DNA of 64,000 nucleotides. Source: Pedobacter cryoconitis. GTDB taxonomy: Bacteria > Bacteroidota > Bacteroidia > Sphingobacteriales > Sphingobacteriaceae. The stretch lies in assembly GCF_014200605.1 (NCBI RefSeq), contig NZ_JACHCE010000003.1:434001-498000 (forward strand), read 5' to 3'. Within the stretch, counting starts at the first letter, position 1. Each line of letters opens with the position of its first letter. The position numbers and the translations under genes are program-made. The notes beneath the pieces are model-generated. The model saw only the letters and a program-made list of their open reading frames with translations, was not told where the DNA came from and made no database searches. This document shows positions 52,662 to 63,103 of the stretch, piece after piece.

Positions 52662-54260
52662 ATGGAAAAAACATACCTATATTCATTTGCTTTTTTATTG
52701 TCTGTTTCCTCATTGATTTCGTGCACATCGAAAAAAAGTGCAACCTCCGAAAAAACAGGATTAGCATACAATAGACCAGAAAACGGAGGGTTTCAGGTAA
52801 ATAACAAATTCAAACGCGGACCTGGTCCTGGTTTGGTTGAGATTGAGGGTGGTGTATTTGTGATGAGCGGAAGCGCGACCGATGTTCCGGGACAGGAACT
52901 TAAAGATTATAACCACAAAAGAGAAACCACAGTGTCTTCATTTTACATGGATGAAACCGAAGTTTCCAATACAAACTGGTTAGAATATCTGAACTGGATC
53001 AGAAAAACCGATCCTACAAATTACGAATATTATTACGATGAGTTACCTGATACGCTGGTTTGGCGCAGGCCTCTTTCTTATAACGAACCTTACGTTGACA
53101 ACTATTTAAGACATCCTGCTTATCAGGATTATCCTGTTGTAGGTGTAAGCTGGGAACAGGCACAAAGATACTGTGTATGGAGAACCAACATCGTGAATGA
53201 GTCTCTTTTAAGAGAGCAGAACTATATGACCAGCTACAAAGATCTGAATGGCACTGGTAATAAAAAAGGAAATGCTGCAGCTACTGCCGCTAAGCCAACC
53301 GGACCATTTAATACTGATCTTTATTTAAATGGTCAGTATGATGATAAAGGAACTAAAGCCATGAAAGATTTTAGCCCCGCTGCAACAGCTGCAAATGCGA
53401 GTGGTAAAGGTGCTAAAGGTGGTGCAACAAGAAATGTAAGGTTAGAGGACGGTATCGTAAAACAACCTTACCGCCTGCCAACTGAAGCTGAATGGGAATA
53501 TGCAGCTCTGGGTCTGATCGGAAATACAAACTACGAGAATATTTCTAATAATAAAATCTATCCATGGGATGGTTTAGGTATCAGTTCTGCAAAAAATAAA
53601 ACACGTGGTTTAATCCTGGCCAACTTTAAAAGAACTAAAGGAGATTATATGGGTGTTGGCGGAACATTGAATGATAAAGGAAGTATTACTGTTCCTGTTC
53701 GTTCTTATGTTCCTAACGATTTCGGTTTATATAACATGGCTGGAAACGTGAATGAGTGGGTAGCTGATGTTTACCGCTCTAATACATTTGCTGATGCGGA
53801 TGCTTTAAATCCATATAGAGGAAATTACTATCAGAATAAAAAAGTGGCAGATCCGCTGACTGGCAGACTGGAAAAGGATGCTTATAACAGACCGATTATG
53901 ACTGCTGCTGTTTCTGGCAAAAAACAAACCTGGGCAGAAAAACAGGCTGCAGCAGCTAAAGCGGATACGTTAAAAAATTCATACGCTGACCAAAGAGGTT
54001 TCCGCGATGAGGAAAACAAATTATATGGCGAAATTACCCTGGTTAATAACAAATCCAGAGTTTATAAAGGTGGTTCATGGGATGATCAGGCTTTATGGTT
54101 AAACCCGGCTACCAGACGTTTCTTACAACAGGATGAGTCTACTGCCGATATCGGTTTCCGCTGCGCAATGACTATGCTTGGTGCTTCTGAGATCCATTCA
54201 GTTGGTAAACCTCAGTTTAAGCCTAAACAACAAAAACCATTCAATGCTAAAAAGAAATAA
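52662..54260 (+). CDS. gldJ: Gliding motility / T9SS lipoprotein GldJ
   Basis: A 532-aa lipoprotein with a formylglycine-enzyme-like (SUMF1) domain. The signal ends LISC (cysteine about 21); then TGLAYNRPENGGF and GPGLVEIEGGVFVMSG open the family core. The insert with FNTDLYLNGQYDD, the RNVRLEDGI stretch and RLPTEAEWEYAALGLIGN support GldJ rather than GldK. Alanine- and glycine-rich low-complexity parts are present (about 200-260 and 415-435). GldJ supports the type IX secretion core, and porV lies divergently beside it. Confidence 0.9.
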   Translation: MEKTYLYSFAFLLSVSSLISCTSKKSATSEKTGLAYNRPENGGFQVNNKFKRGPGPGLVEIEGGVFVMSGSATDVPGQELKDYNHKRETTVSSFYMDETEVSNTNWLEYLNWIRKTDPTNYEYYYDELPDTLVWRRPLSYNEPYVDNYLRHPAYQDYPVVGVSWEQAQRYCVWRTNIVNESLLREQNYMTSYKDLNGTGNKKGNAAATAAKPTGPFNTDLYLNGQYDDKGTKAMKDFSPAATAANASGKGAKGGATRNVRLEDGIVKQPYRLPTEAEWEYAALGLIGNTNYENISNNKIYPWDGLGISSAKNKTRGLILANFKRTKGDYMGVGGTLNDKGSITVPVRSYVPNDFGLYNMAGNVNEWVADVYRSNTFADADALNPYRGNYYQNKKVADPLTGRLEKDAYNRPIMTAAVSGKKQTWAEKQAAAAKADTLKNSYADQRGFRDEENKLYGEITLVNNKSRVYKGGSWDDQALWLNPATRRFLQQDESTADIGFRCAMTMLGASEIHSVGKPQFKPKQQKPFNAKKK

Positions 54261-54278
54261 TAATTAGCTTAAGATTAT

Positions 54279-54312
54279 AAAAAAAGAGGAGCCAAATGGC
54301 TCCTCTTTTTTT
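54279..54312. terminator. Bidirectional terminator after gldJ
   Basis: Perfect 15-bp arms 54279-54293 and 54298-54312 around AAAT, with A7 and T7 at the ends, between gldJ and the convergent DUF4159 gene. Confidence 0.92.
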
Positions 54313-54370
54313 ATGGAATATTTTGTCACCCCGTATCAGGTCCTTAGTATTTCCCTATCAAAACAACAGG

Positions 54371-55030
54371 TTAATGGGTTAAAACATAACTGACTAAATT
54401 TGCGCCCATTTTAAGCGCGCTGGTTCTTTTTTCGGCACTATCACCAGGATAAGTACCAAAGTCTTCCCAGCCGTTCCCTAAATCACTTTCATAGGAATAA
54501 TAACAAACTACTCTTCCCTCCCAGATCAGTCCAAATCCCTGTGCACGTTTTCCATCATGCTCATGTATTTTCGGTAATCCGTTTACCAGTTTAAATTTTT
54601 GGCTGTAAACAGGATGGCTGACCGGCAATTCGACAAATGATAACTCAGGAAACACCTTTTTCATTTGTACCCTTACATACTTATCAAGGCCATAATTATC
54701 ATCTATATGCAGAAAGCCCCCGCCCGTTAAATAGCGGCGAAGATTCTGCGCCTCCTGTGCACTGAAAACAACGTTTCCATGCCCGGTCATATAAATAAAA
54801 GGATAATTAAAGAGTTCGGGGCTCCCGGCTTCAGCGATCGCTTCTTCCGGAGCAAAATTTGTATGGAGGTTCTGATTACAAAAGGCTATCAGATTAATTA
54901 AAGCTGTCCTGTTGCCATACCAATCCCCGCCTCCGTTATATTTAAGTCTTGCCAATTGATAAGCTGGCGTATGAAAACCGCTTGTCAATAAAACCAGTAA
55001 AGGAAAAAGGATTAATAATTTAAATTTCAT
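54371..55030 (-). CDS. DUF4159 domain exported protein
   Basis: A 219-aa exported protein with a hydrophobic N-terminal signal and DUF4159, which has a glutamine-amidotransferase-like fold (FIYMTGHGNVVFSAQEAQNLRRYL, read as FIYMTGHGNV and EAQNLRRYL; GGGFLHIDDN). No catalytic Cys is evident. The role is unknown. It overlaps rsmE by four bases (ATGA) and ends the long leftward run. Confidence 0.88.
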   Translation of the reverse strand: MKFKLLILFPLLVLLTSGFHTPAYQLARLKYNGGGDWYGNRTALINLIAFCNQNLHTNFAPEEAIAEAGSPELFNYPFIYMTGHGNVVFSAQEAQNLRRYLTGGGFLHIDDNYGLDKYVRVQMKKVFPELSFVELPVSHPVYSQKFKLVNGLPKIHEHDGKRAQGFGLIWEGRVVCYYSYESDLGNGWEDFGTYPGDSAEKRTSALKMGANLVSYVLTH

Positions 55031-55731
55031 CTGTTTAAGTAATTCACCTCAAAACATGCAGCCAAAGCAGCAGTTTCTGTCCTGAGACGTGTATTACCTA
55101 AAGTTAATGGTTTAAAGTCATTTTGCAAGGCCAGTTCAATTTCATTTGGGCTAAAGTCTCCTTCCGGACCAATCAGGATCAGGTAACTCTGTCCCGGTTT
55201 GGAAACCTGGCTGATAAACCCACGGGTTTCACCATCAACGCAATGAGCTATCATTTTATAATCAGCAGTTGTTTTACCGATAAACTCTTTGAAGCTGACA
55301 GCAGCATTCAATACCGGATGATAGGCCTGTAAAGATTGTTTGACCGCAGAAGTTATCACTTTATTCAAGCGCTCATCTTTTACAATCTTACGTTCTGAAC
55401 GGTCACAGATCAGCGGGGTGATGGTATCAATTCCGATCTCTGTGGCTTTTTCCAGAAACCATTCCAGCCTGTCTATATTTTTAGTGGGTGCCACTGCAAT
55501 ATGAAGACTATGGTTTCTTTTTTGATATTCCCTGGTGGTTTTGAGCACATTCAGGGTTACATTTCTTTTAGACTCAGCAACGATCTCTGCTTCATATAAA
55601 CCGCCATGCCCATCAATCAGATGAACAATATCACCAATCACCAGGCGCAGTACTTTCATACAGTGCCGGCTCTCTTCCTCATTTAAAATATAAGTATCAG
55701 CAGTAATATCTGGCGTATAAAAAACGTGCAT
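55027..55731 (-). CDS. rsmE: 16S rRNA m3U1498 methyltransferase
   Basis: RsmE methylates U1498 of 16S rRNA. The 234 aa have an N-terminal PUA-like part and a SPOUT domain with the knot motifs LILIGPEGDFSPNEIELA (read LIGPEGDFSPNEIELA) and LTLGNTRLRTETAAL. The length is normal. It lies 11 bases after the CNNM gene and overlaps the DUF4159 gene. Confidence 0.96.
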   Translation of the reverse strand: MHVFYTPDITADTYILNEEESRHCMKVLRLVIGDIVHLIDGHGGLYEAEIVAESKRNVTLNVLKTTREYQKRNHSLHIAVAPTKNIDRLEWFLEKATEIGIDTITPLICDRSERKIVKDERLNKVITSAVKQSLQAYHPVLNAAVSFKEFIGKTTADYKMIAHCVDGETRGFISQVSKPGQSYLILIGPEGDFSPNEIELALQNDFKPLTLGNTRLRTETAALAACFEVNYLNR

Positions 55732-55742
55732 CCTGTAAAATT

Positions 55743-57068
55743 TTAATGGTTATCTACCATATCATCGTCATTGATTACCAATTCCAATTTGATGGTTTCT
55801 ATATTCTGCTCTGTTTTTTTAAGGATGGTAAATAAATACCCATAACATTCTTCACTATCCCCTACATCAGGAATTTTCCCAAAAGCATGAGATACCAGAC
55901 CACCAACAGTATCAAAGTCAAGATCCTCAGGCAGGTCATGCGGAAGGTGTTCATTCACGTCATAAACCGTTGCATAAGCATTGATCACAAACTCTGTGTC
56001 AGATATTTTCTCTACTGTAGGTTTCTCTTCATCATACTCATCCTGGATCTCCCCTACAATCTCCTCTACGATATCTTCGAGGGTCACCATACCGGCAGTA
56101 CCTCCAAATTCATCAATTACAATAGCAATCTGGATACGTTTCTGCTGCAGCTCGCTTAACAGATCATTAATCTTTTTCGTCTCAGGAACAAAATAAGGCT
56201 TTCTGATAATATCTTTTAATGACCACTCTTTATTTCCTGCCAGTAAAGGCAAAACATCTTTGGCGTGAACGATACCAATGATCTTATCAATGATATCATC
56301 ATATACCGGCATTCTAGAATAACCCTCTGCAATAATCAGCTCAACCACCTCTTCTTTAGGCGTAGACAGTTCTATACCAGAAATCTTGGTTCTTGGTACC
56401 ATAATATTTTTTACCACACGTTCATTGAAATCAAAAACGTTGCGGATGAGTTCGTGCTCGTTATTATCCAGAGCACCACTCTCTCTTCCCTGGTCTAACA
56501 GGTAATAAAGTTCTTCTGTACTGTGTACTGCTTCATGGCCGCCAGCTGTTGAAATGCCAAACCCTTTTAAGATAAAAGTGGCAAATCCATTCAGTAACCA
56601 GATAAATGGTCTGAAAACTACATAGAAAACCTGTAACGGAACAGAGATAAAAAGTGTAGTGGCAACGGGGCGTTGAATTGCGATTGATTTTGGGGCAAGC
56701 TCTCCGAATACGATATGCATAATCGTAATAAAACTAAATGCGATAATTGGAGAAGCTGTTTTAGAGAAAGAATCAATGAATTCCGGGGACTGGTTTAATG
56801 AGGTTAATAAATTGTGTAACAGATGTTCCATTACTGATTCTCCAACCCAGCCTAATCCCAGTGATGCTAATGTAATACCCAGCTGCGTGGCAGCCAGGTA
56901 TCCATCAAGATGTTGTGTAATATATTTAGCAATATTAGCTACTCTATTACCAGATTTAGCCTTAATTTCTATTTGCGACGCTCTGACTTTAACGATTGCA
57001 AACTCAGCTGCAACGAAAAAGCCGTTTAAGACGACTAAGAAAAAGGTTAAGAATATTTGAAAGCCCAT
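55743..57068 (-). CDS. CNNM/CorC hemolysin-family transporter
   Basis: A 441-aa membrane protein: DUF21 transmembrane domain (about 1-190), a CBS pair (about 210-330), and a C-terminal CorC/HlyC domain. EFGGTAGMVTLEDIVEEIVGEI is the CBS signature. Relatives extrude Mg2+ or Co2+; some Bacteroidota members (GldE) support gliding. Its start overlaps the ppa stop by one base (TAATG). Confidence 0.9.
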   Translation of the reverse strand: MGFQIFLTFFLVVLNGFFVAAEFAIVKVRASQIEIKAKSGNRVANIAKYITQHLDGYLAATQLGITLASLGLGWVGESVMEHLLHNLLTSLNQSPEFIDSFSKTASPIIAFSFITIMHIVFGELAPKSIAIQRPVATTLFISVPLQVFYVVFRPFIWLLNGFATFILKGFGISTAGGHEAVHSTEELYYLLDQGRESGALDNNEHELIRNVFDFNERVVKNIMVPRTKISGIELSTPKEEVVELIIAEGYSRMPVYDDIIDKIIGIVHAKDVLPLLAGNKEWSLKDIIRKPYFVPETKKINDLLSELQQKRIQIAIVIDEFGGTAGMVTLEDIVEEIVGEIQDEYDEEKPTVEKISDTEFVINAYATVYDVNEHLPHDLPEDLDFDTVGGLVSHAFGKIPDVGDSEECYGYLFTILKKTEQNIETIKLELVINDDDMVDNH

Positions 57069-57619
57069 TAAGAGTTGTTTCTAAATGTACTATTATAAAG
57101 TTCGATACTTTCTTCAATTACTTTATAAGCATAAGTTACGCCCATCAGTTTTTCGATAGTTACGTTCTTTTCTTCTAAAGCTTTATAATCCTGGAAGAAT
57201 CTTACGATTTCTTTCATCTGGTGCGGTGGCAATTCTGAGATGTCATTGATATAGTTTACTGACATGTCGTTTTTTGCAACAGCAATGATTTTATCATCCT
57301 GCTCACCATTGTCAACCATATGCATTACACCAATAACTTTTGCCTCAACAATAGATAATGGATAAACATCAACAGAACATAAAACAAGAATATCTAACGG
57401 ATCATTATCATCACAGTAAGTCTGAGGGATGAAACCATAGTTTGCAGGATACATTACAGAAGAAAACAGGACACGATCCAATTTAATTAAATGAGAGTCT
57501 TTATCTATTTCGTATTTAGCTTTTGATCCTTTAGGAATTTCAATAATAGCATTTACCGATTCTGGTAAATTAGCACCTGGAGAAACACTGTGCCAGGGAT
57601 GTTTTGTGTCTATTTGCAT
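57068..57619 (-). CDS. ppa: Inorganic pyrophosphatase
   Basis: A family I soluble pyrophosphatase that splits pyrophosphate to phosphate. The 183 aa carry the signature [13 protein letters not shown], the [14 protein letters not shown] substrate loop and [11 protein letters not shown]. The length fits. It is co-translated with the CNNM gene and lies 15 bases after DedA. Confidence 0.95.
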   Translation of the reverse strand: MQIDTKHPWHSVSPGANLPESVNAIIEIPKGSKAKYEIDKDSHLIKLDRVLFSSVMYPANYGFIPQTYCDDNDPLDILVLCSVDVYPLSIVEAKVIGVMHMVDNGEQDDKIIAVAKNDMSVNYINDISELPPHQMKEIVRFFQDYKALEEKNVTIEKLMGVTYAYKVIEESIELYNSTFRNNS

Positions 57620-57634
57620 TTTTTTTTAATGTTG

Positions 57635-58279
57635 TTATTTATTCTCTTCGTTTGTATGTACCCTCTTTTTCAAAAAAGTATAGAGCAGAGGGATAGTAGT
57701 TATAACCATAAAACCCACAATAATATAAAGCAGGTAATCGCTGATCTCTTTTTCAAATTTCCTGCCAAGAAAATAGCCCAGCAAAGTTAAAGATGTTATC
57801 CATAAAAAAGCACCACAAATATTATATAGTGCAAACTTCTTAAAATCAAGTCTGACTACTCCGGCAATAATTGGTGCAAATGTTCTTACGATAGGTACAA
57901 ACCTGCCCATAATTAAAGCAAAAGCACCCTGTTTATGATAGTAAGCTTCAGCGGCTTTAAGATAGCGCTTTTTAAAGAAAAGAGTGTCTTTACGGTCATA
58001 TAAAACCGGACCCGTCTTTTTTCCGAACCAATACCCTGTAAAATTACCCGAAACTGCTGCAGCGATTAAACCGAAAATAAGCACGTAGATATTCACGTCA
58101 AGTTTACCCGTCGCCACAAACATCCCGGCTAAAAACAGTAAGTAATCACCAGGTAAGAAAAATCCAAAAAATAATCCTGTCTCAGCAAAAATTACGAATA
58201 TCAGGACATAAAAACCACCTTCTTTAAGTAATTTCTCAGGATCAATAAAGTGATGTACGGAGGTCCAGAAATCGTGCAT
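57635..58279 (-). CDS. DedA family membrane protein
   Basis: A 214-aa polytopic membrane protein of the DedA/VTT family. The core GLFFGFFLPGDYLLFLAGMF and GRFVPIVRTFAPIIAGV, with the charged Glu and Arg residues, are visible. DedA proteins are thought to flip lipids such as undecaprenyl phosphate. The gene lies 44 bases after nuoN. Confidence 0.93.
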   Translation of the reverse strand: MHDFWTSVHHFIDPEKLLKEGGFYVLIFVIFAETGLFFGFFLPGDYLLFLAGMFVATGKLDVNIYVLIFGLIAAAVSGNFTGYWFGKKTGPVLYDRKDTLFFKKRYLKAAEAYYHKQGAFALIMGRFVPIVRTFAPIIAGVVRLDFKKFALYNICGAFLWITSLTLLGYFLGRKFEKEISDYLLYIIVGFMVITTIPLLYTFLKKRVHTNEENK

Positions 58280-58323
58280 AGTTCAAGTAATCGTAAAATT
58301 ACAAATAATTTCCTGAGAAATGC

Positions 58324-59697
58324 CTATATCAGATTTAATATTATAGTTGGATAAACTCCTAAGAATATCGTGATGATTACAGATAAAACTAAAACAACTT
58401 TATATTGAACTGGTGTTTCTAAGACGATGTCAGAACCTTCTTTAAAGTACATGGCCACAATTACCCTCAGGTAGTAGTAAAAGCCTACAAGCGCGTTTAA
58501 AATTGCAAATGCAACCAGATAAACCTGGTATTGACTCATTACGTTTAAGAACATCAGGTATTTTCCTATAAAACCAGCCGTAAGCGGAATCCCTGCCAGA
58601 GAAAGCATCGCAATAGTCAGCGCAAGCGCCACTAAAGGATTACGTTTTCCCAGTCCATTGAAACTTTCGAAAGTATCATGCCCTGTTTTCTGTTTAACCA
58701 GGATCAATACTGCAAAAGCAATAATGCTGGCAAAAGTATAGGCTGCTGCGTAAACCATTACATTGTTAGCCGAATTAGCAGTCAGTGTAACTAAAGAGAA
58801 CAACAGGTAACCTGCATGAGAGATACTTGAATAAGCAAGCATTCTTTTGAAGTTCTTTTGGAAAAGGGCTGTAACGTTACCGATAAACAGGGTAATACAT
58901 ACAATTGCCATCAGTGGTGGCATCCAGAAATCATGAAGCGGAGCGAAAGTACCAGCGAAAAGACGCAGGAAAGCTGCAAAACCAGCAGTTTTAACCACTG
59001 TAGACATGAATGCTGTAATTAAAGAAGGTGCGCCTTCATATACATCCGGAGTCCAGAAGTGGAAAGGTGCAGCACCAATTTTAAAACATAAACCAACCAT
59101 AATCAAAATCACCCCAGGATAAAACAAAGGAGATACTGCCTGGTAATTTCCAACCAGGTACTGATTGATGGCATGTAAACTGAATGAACCCGTCGCGCCA
59201 TAAACTAAAGTGATCCCGAATAAAAGGAAACCTGTAGAAAAGGCACCCATCAGGAAGTATTTTAAAGAAGCTTCATTAGAAGCAAAATTGCTCTTTCTAA
59301 TACCTGCAAGAATATACAGGGCAACAGACATAATCTCTATTCCAATAAATAACATGGACATATTGGTATAAGAAACCATGATGACAATACCTGCAAGAGC
59401 AAATAAGATCAAAGTATAATACTCAGCCACATTTTCACTGTCTTTAGCGAAGTAATTTTGTGTCAGTAAAAAGATAAAAATAGTACCCAGGATAGTAAGA
59501 GACGAAAAGGCTAATGCATAATTATCCATTTCCATCATTCCATAATACACTGTATTAGAATTCCAGGCTGTAACTGCAAAGGTCAGAGAGATCAGTAACC
59601 CCACAAGAGTTAGTGGTAACAAAGCTTTTTTCGCTTTGAATAAACCTGCATAAAGCACCGCTAAAGCTGTAACAACAATTGTTATAATGATATTCAT
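58324..59697 (-). CDS. nuoN: NADH-quinone oxidoreductase subunit N
   Basis: A 457-aa antiporter-like subunit of respiratory complex I with about fourteen helices. GLCFKIGAAPFHFWTPDVYEG and KNFKRMLAYSSISHAGYLL (the conserved Lys and the broken helix) identify NuoN. It lies four bases after nuoM and is the last nuo gene of this operon. Confidence 0.96.
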   Translation of the reverse strand: MNIIITIVVTALAVLYAGLFKAKKALLPLTLVGLLISLTFAVTAWNSNTVYYGMMEMDNYALAFSSLTILGTIFIFLLTQNYFAKDSENVAEYYTLILFALAGIVIMVSYTNMSMLFIGIEIMSVALYILAGIRKSNFASNEASLKYFLMGAFSTGFLLFGITLVYGATGSFSLHAINQYLVGNYQAVSPLFYPGVILIMVGLCFKIGAAPFHFWTPDVYEGAPSLITAFMSTVVKTAGFAAFLRLFAGTFAPLHDFWMPPLMAIVCITLFIGNVTALFQKNFKRMLAYSSISHAGYLLFSLVTLTANSANNVMVYAAAYTFASIIAFAVLILVKQKTGHDTFESFNGLGKRNPLVALALTIAMLSLAGIPLTAGFIGKYLMFLNVMSQYQVYLVAFAILNALVGFYYYLRVIVAMYFKEGSDIVLETPVQYKVVLVLSVIITIFLGVYPTIILNLI

Positions 59698-59701
59698 TTC
59701 C

Positions 59702-61168
59702 TTATTTTACCGATGTTAATTTTTGATTTACCTGTTCTAATAATTGTTGTACCGAAGCTTCTGACAAATGCAGAATTGGCTTAGGATATACTCCCAATAC
59801 GATAATCAACGCACAAATTATAAATAACACAATTTGTTCTGTTCCTTTAATGTCTGCAAATCCAAGCGTAAGGTCATTTGTTTTCCCTAACATGATATTC
59901 TGGTAAAGACGGAACATATATACCGCACCAAAAATAACTGTCAGACCAGCAAATACAACCGCCCAGATATTGTACTGATAAATACCAATCAGCAATAGAA
60001 ACTCTCCGATGAAACCGTTAGTTCCTGGTAAAGCTACTGTTCCCAGTATAATAATCAGAAATGCAATTGCCAGTTTTGGCGCCGATTTAGCAATACCACC
60101 CAATTCAGCGATAGTATTTGTTTTCACCCTGGAGAAGATAATATCCAGAACAAAGAACAAACCGATTACGTTAACACCGTGACTTAACATCTGAATCATT
60201 GCGCCCTGTAAACCCTGCGTGTTTAAGGCAAAGATACCTGCAGAGATCAACCCCACGTGAGCAATAGAAGAGTAAGCAACCAGTCTTTTTGCATCCCTTT
60301 GCTTGAAAGCGATTAAAGAAGCATATACAATTCCTATAATAGACAGGATGATCGCTGTATTACCCCAATCCTGTACACCTGCTGGTACGATTGGCAATAA
60401 CCATCTGATCACTCCGTAAATACCCATTTTTAACATGATACCCGAAAGCAGCATAGTACCTGCCGCAGGTGCTTCTGTATAAGTGTCCGGCTGCCAGGTG
60501 TGGAATGGGAAAACCGGCATTTTAATTGCAAAAGCAATAAAGAATGACCAGAAAATCCATCCTTGCTGAACAGGATCTAAATGAAGCTGATAAAATGCCT
60601 GTATATCAAAGTTATGTGCAGGATTCTGTAAATACAGGTAAATAATACCCAATAACATGAATAAAGAACCGGCAATAGTGTAAACAAAGAATTTCATGTT
60701 TACTTTAATACGGTCTTTACCTCCCCAGATTGCACAGATAAAGTAGATTGGAATTAAAGCCGCTTCCCATCCGATATAGAATAAGAAAGCATCCATTGCT
60801 GTAAATACAACAAGCAAACCTGCCTGCATAAATAAGATTAAAGCAAAGAAGCCGGCCGGCGATTTATAATTATGCTGATAACTTGCCAGTATAATGATAG
60901 GTACCAGTACATTGGTCAGTAATACAGTAATTAAACTGATCCCGTCAATACCCGCATGGAAATGAATCCCAAGATCCTGAATCCACGGTAAATTAACGAC
61001 AAACTGTGTACTTGCGTCCGGAACAAACTGTCCGGCAACAACTGCTGTTAATGCCAATGAAGCAACAGCGAAAACCAGGGCTACATGTTTAGCGGCATTG
61101 CCGGTAAATGCTGTAACCAGTGCACCAACTACTGGCAGAAATATAAGAAGTATTAAAAGTTGTTCCAT
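59702..61168 (-). CDS. nuoM: NADH-quinone oxidoreductase subunit M
   Basis: A 488-aa antiporter-like subunit of complex I. FAIKMPVFPFHTWQPDTYTE and RDAKRLVAYSSIAHVGLISA are the NuoM motifs, and the Glu in GWEAALIPIYF is the conserved TM5 residue. The gene lies 21 bases after nuoL. Confidence 0.97.
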   Translation of the reverse strand: MEQLLILLIFLPVVGALVTAFTGNAAKHVALVFAVASLALTAVVAGQFVPDASTQFVVNLPWIQDLGIHFHAGIDGISLITVLLTNVLVPIIILASYQHNYKSPAGFFALILFMQAGLLVVFTAMDAFLFYIGWEAALIPIYFICAIWGGKDRIKVNMKFFVYTIAGSLFMLLGIIYLYLQNPAHNFDIQAFYQLHLDPVQQGWIFWSFFIAFAIKMPVFPFHTWQPDTYTEAPAAGTMLLSGIMLKMGIYGVIRWLLPIVPAGVQDWGNTAIILSIIGIVYASLIAFKQRDAKRLVAYSSIAHVGLISAGIFALNTQGLQGAMIQMLSHGVNVIGLFFVLDIIFSRVKTNTIAELGGIAKSAPKLAIAFLIIILGTVALPGTNGFIGEFLLLIGIYQYNIWAVVFAGLTVIFGAVYMFRLYQNIMLGKTNDLTLGFADIKGTEQIVLFIICALIIVLGVYPKPILHLSEASVQQLLEQVNQKLTSVK

Positions 61169-61189
61169 TATGTTTTCTTGGACGATCTT

Positions 61190-63082
61190 TTATAGAGATA
61201 AATAAGTATACAATAACAACGAGATGATTCCAACCACCATCATAAAAATATAGAAACCAACATTACCCGATTGTAATAATCTGACACCTTTGCTTGCTTC
61301 TGATGTGCTCCATCCTAAACCATTGACAATACCATCAATAATTTTCTTATCAAATACCTTATAAAAGAATACTGATAAAGCGTCCAGAGGTTTTCTGATT
61401 ACGGTATCATAAATCTCGTCGATATAGAATTTATGATAAGATAATTTAGCTAATGCTGAACGTTGTCCTTCGTCTGCCACAGGAACATGATTCTGTTTCA
61501 CATATTTGCTGTAAGCAAATGCGATAGAAATCAATACACCCACCACTGAAACAGCCATTAAAATGTATTCAGTAGCATGATCCGGTGCTTCTCCATGATG
61601 CTGGATAACCGGCGCAAGCCAATGTGATAACCAATGAGAACCACCCAGCGATTCTGGAATGCCAATCGCACCACCGATAGCTGAAAGCACAGCAAGAACG
61701 ATTAATGGAATAGTCATACTTTTTGGTGACTCATGAATTTTTTCTTCAGCATGGTGTGTTCCTCTGTATTTACCGAAAAAGGTAAGGAACAACATTCTGA
61801 ACATATAGAATGCAGTTAAGAAGGCAGTAAATACCCCGATTGCCCACATTACTTTGTTATACTCATATACATGAGAAAGAATTTCGTCTTTAGAGAAGAA
61901 ACCAGAGAATGGAGGTAAGCCTGAAATAGCTATCGTACCAATCAGCATGGTTAAGAAAGTAACCGGAAGTTTTTTACGCAAACCACCCATATGTCTCATA
62001 TCCTGCTCATGGTGCATCGCATGAATAACCGATCCCGCACATAAGAACAATAATGCTTTGAAGAAAGCGTGTGTGATTACGTGGAAGAAAGAACCGTTAT
62101 AAGCGCCAACACCTAATCCTAAGAACATATACCCCAATTGAGATACTGTAGAATAAGCCAGTACTTTTTTGATGTCCGTTTGTGTCAGGGCAATCAATGC
62201 ACCCATTACAGCTGTTGCCAGACCGATAATTGCAATTAAGTGCTGTACTACCGGAGCCAGGTCAAATAATACATTTGAACGGGCAATCATATAGATACCA
62301 GCTGTTACCATCGTTGCTGCGTGGATTAACGCCGAAACAGGCGTTGGACCAGCCATCGCATCAGGTAACCAGGTAAACAATGGAATCTGTGCAGATTTAC
62401 CGCAGGCCCCTACAAATAATAACAAAGCAATTAATGCGATGGTAGAGTTACCGGAAATCATATTGCCAGCCAGTGGGAATACTTTAGAGAACTCAACACT
62501 ACCGAAAGTAGTGAAGATTAAAAATACAGCAATCAGAAACCCAAGATCACCAATACGGTTCATCACAAAGGCCTTTTTTGCTGCTGTAGCATAACTGCTG
62601 TTGGTAAACCAGAAGCCGATCAGCAGATAAGAGCATAAACCTACACCCTCCCAGCCGATAAACATCACGATATAGTTTGATCCGAGAACCAGCAATAACA
62701 TGAAAAAGATAAACAAGTTTAAATAGCTGAAGAATTTACCGAACCCTTCATCATCATGCATATACCCGATCGAATATACATGAATCAGGAACCCGATTCC
62801 GGTAATGATCAGCAGCATGATTGAGCTCAGCGGATCTACCAGGAAGGATACCGGTATTTTTAATGAACCAGCACTGATCCAGTCAAACAAGAAAATCTCA
62901 TGCGATTTCACAGCATCATTGCCTAAAGCTAAAAAGATGCCGATACTAATCACAAAAGATATGAATATCACGCTACTCCCAATAAAACCTATCAGGTTTT
63001 TGGATAATGTATTTCTCCCAAGACCGTTGATGATAAAGCCTAAAAGAGGAATTAACGGAACCAGCCAAACTAAATTTATCAT
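61190..63082 (-). CDS. nuoL: NADH-quinone oxidoreductase subunit L
   Basis: A 630-aa antiporter-like subunit of complex I with the long C-terminal lateral helix. GWEGVGLCSYLLIGFW, SAQIPLFTWLPDAMAGPTPV and DIKKVLAYSTVSQLGYMF are NuoL motifs. The gene lies 21 bases after nuoK. Confidence 0.97.
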   Translation of the reverse strand: MINLVWLVPLIPLLGFIINGLGRNTLSKNLIGFIGSSVIFISFVISIGIFLALGNDAVKSHEIFLFDWISAGSLKIPVSFLVDPLSSIMLLIITGIGFLIHVYSIGYMHDDEGFGKFFSYLNLFIFFMLLLVLGSNYIVMFIGWEGVGLCSYLLIGFWFTNSSYATAAKKAFVMNRIGDLGFLIAVFLIFTTFGSVEFSKVFPLAGNMISGNSTIALIALLLFVGACGKSAQIPLFTWLPDAMAGPTPVSALIHAATMVTAGIYMIARSNVLFDLAPVVQHLIAIIGLATAVMGALIALTQTDIKKVLAYSTVSQLGYMFLGLGVGAYNGSFFHVITHAFFKALLFLCAGSVIHAMHHEQDMRHMGGLRKKLPVTFLTMLIGTIAISGLPPFSGFFSKDEILSHVYEYNKVMWAIGVFTAFLTAFYMFRMLFLTFFGKYRGTHHAEEKIHESPKSMTIPLIVLAVLSAIGGAIGIPESLGGSHWLSHWLAPVIQHHGEAPDHATEYILMAVSVVGVLISIAFAYSKYVKQNHVPVADEGQRSALAKLSYHKFYIDEIYDTVIRKPLDALSVFFYKVFDKKIIDGIVNGLGWSTSEASKGVRLLQSGNVGFYIFMMVVGIISLLLYTYLSL

Positions 63083-63103
63083 TTTATAATTTATTCTTAA
63101 TAA

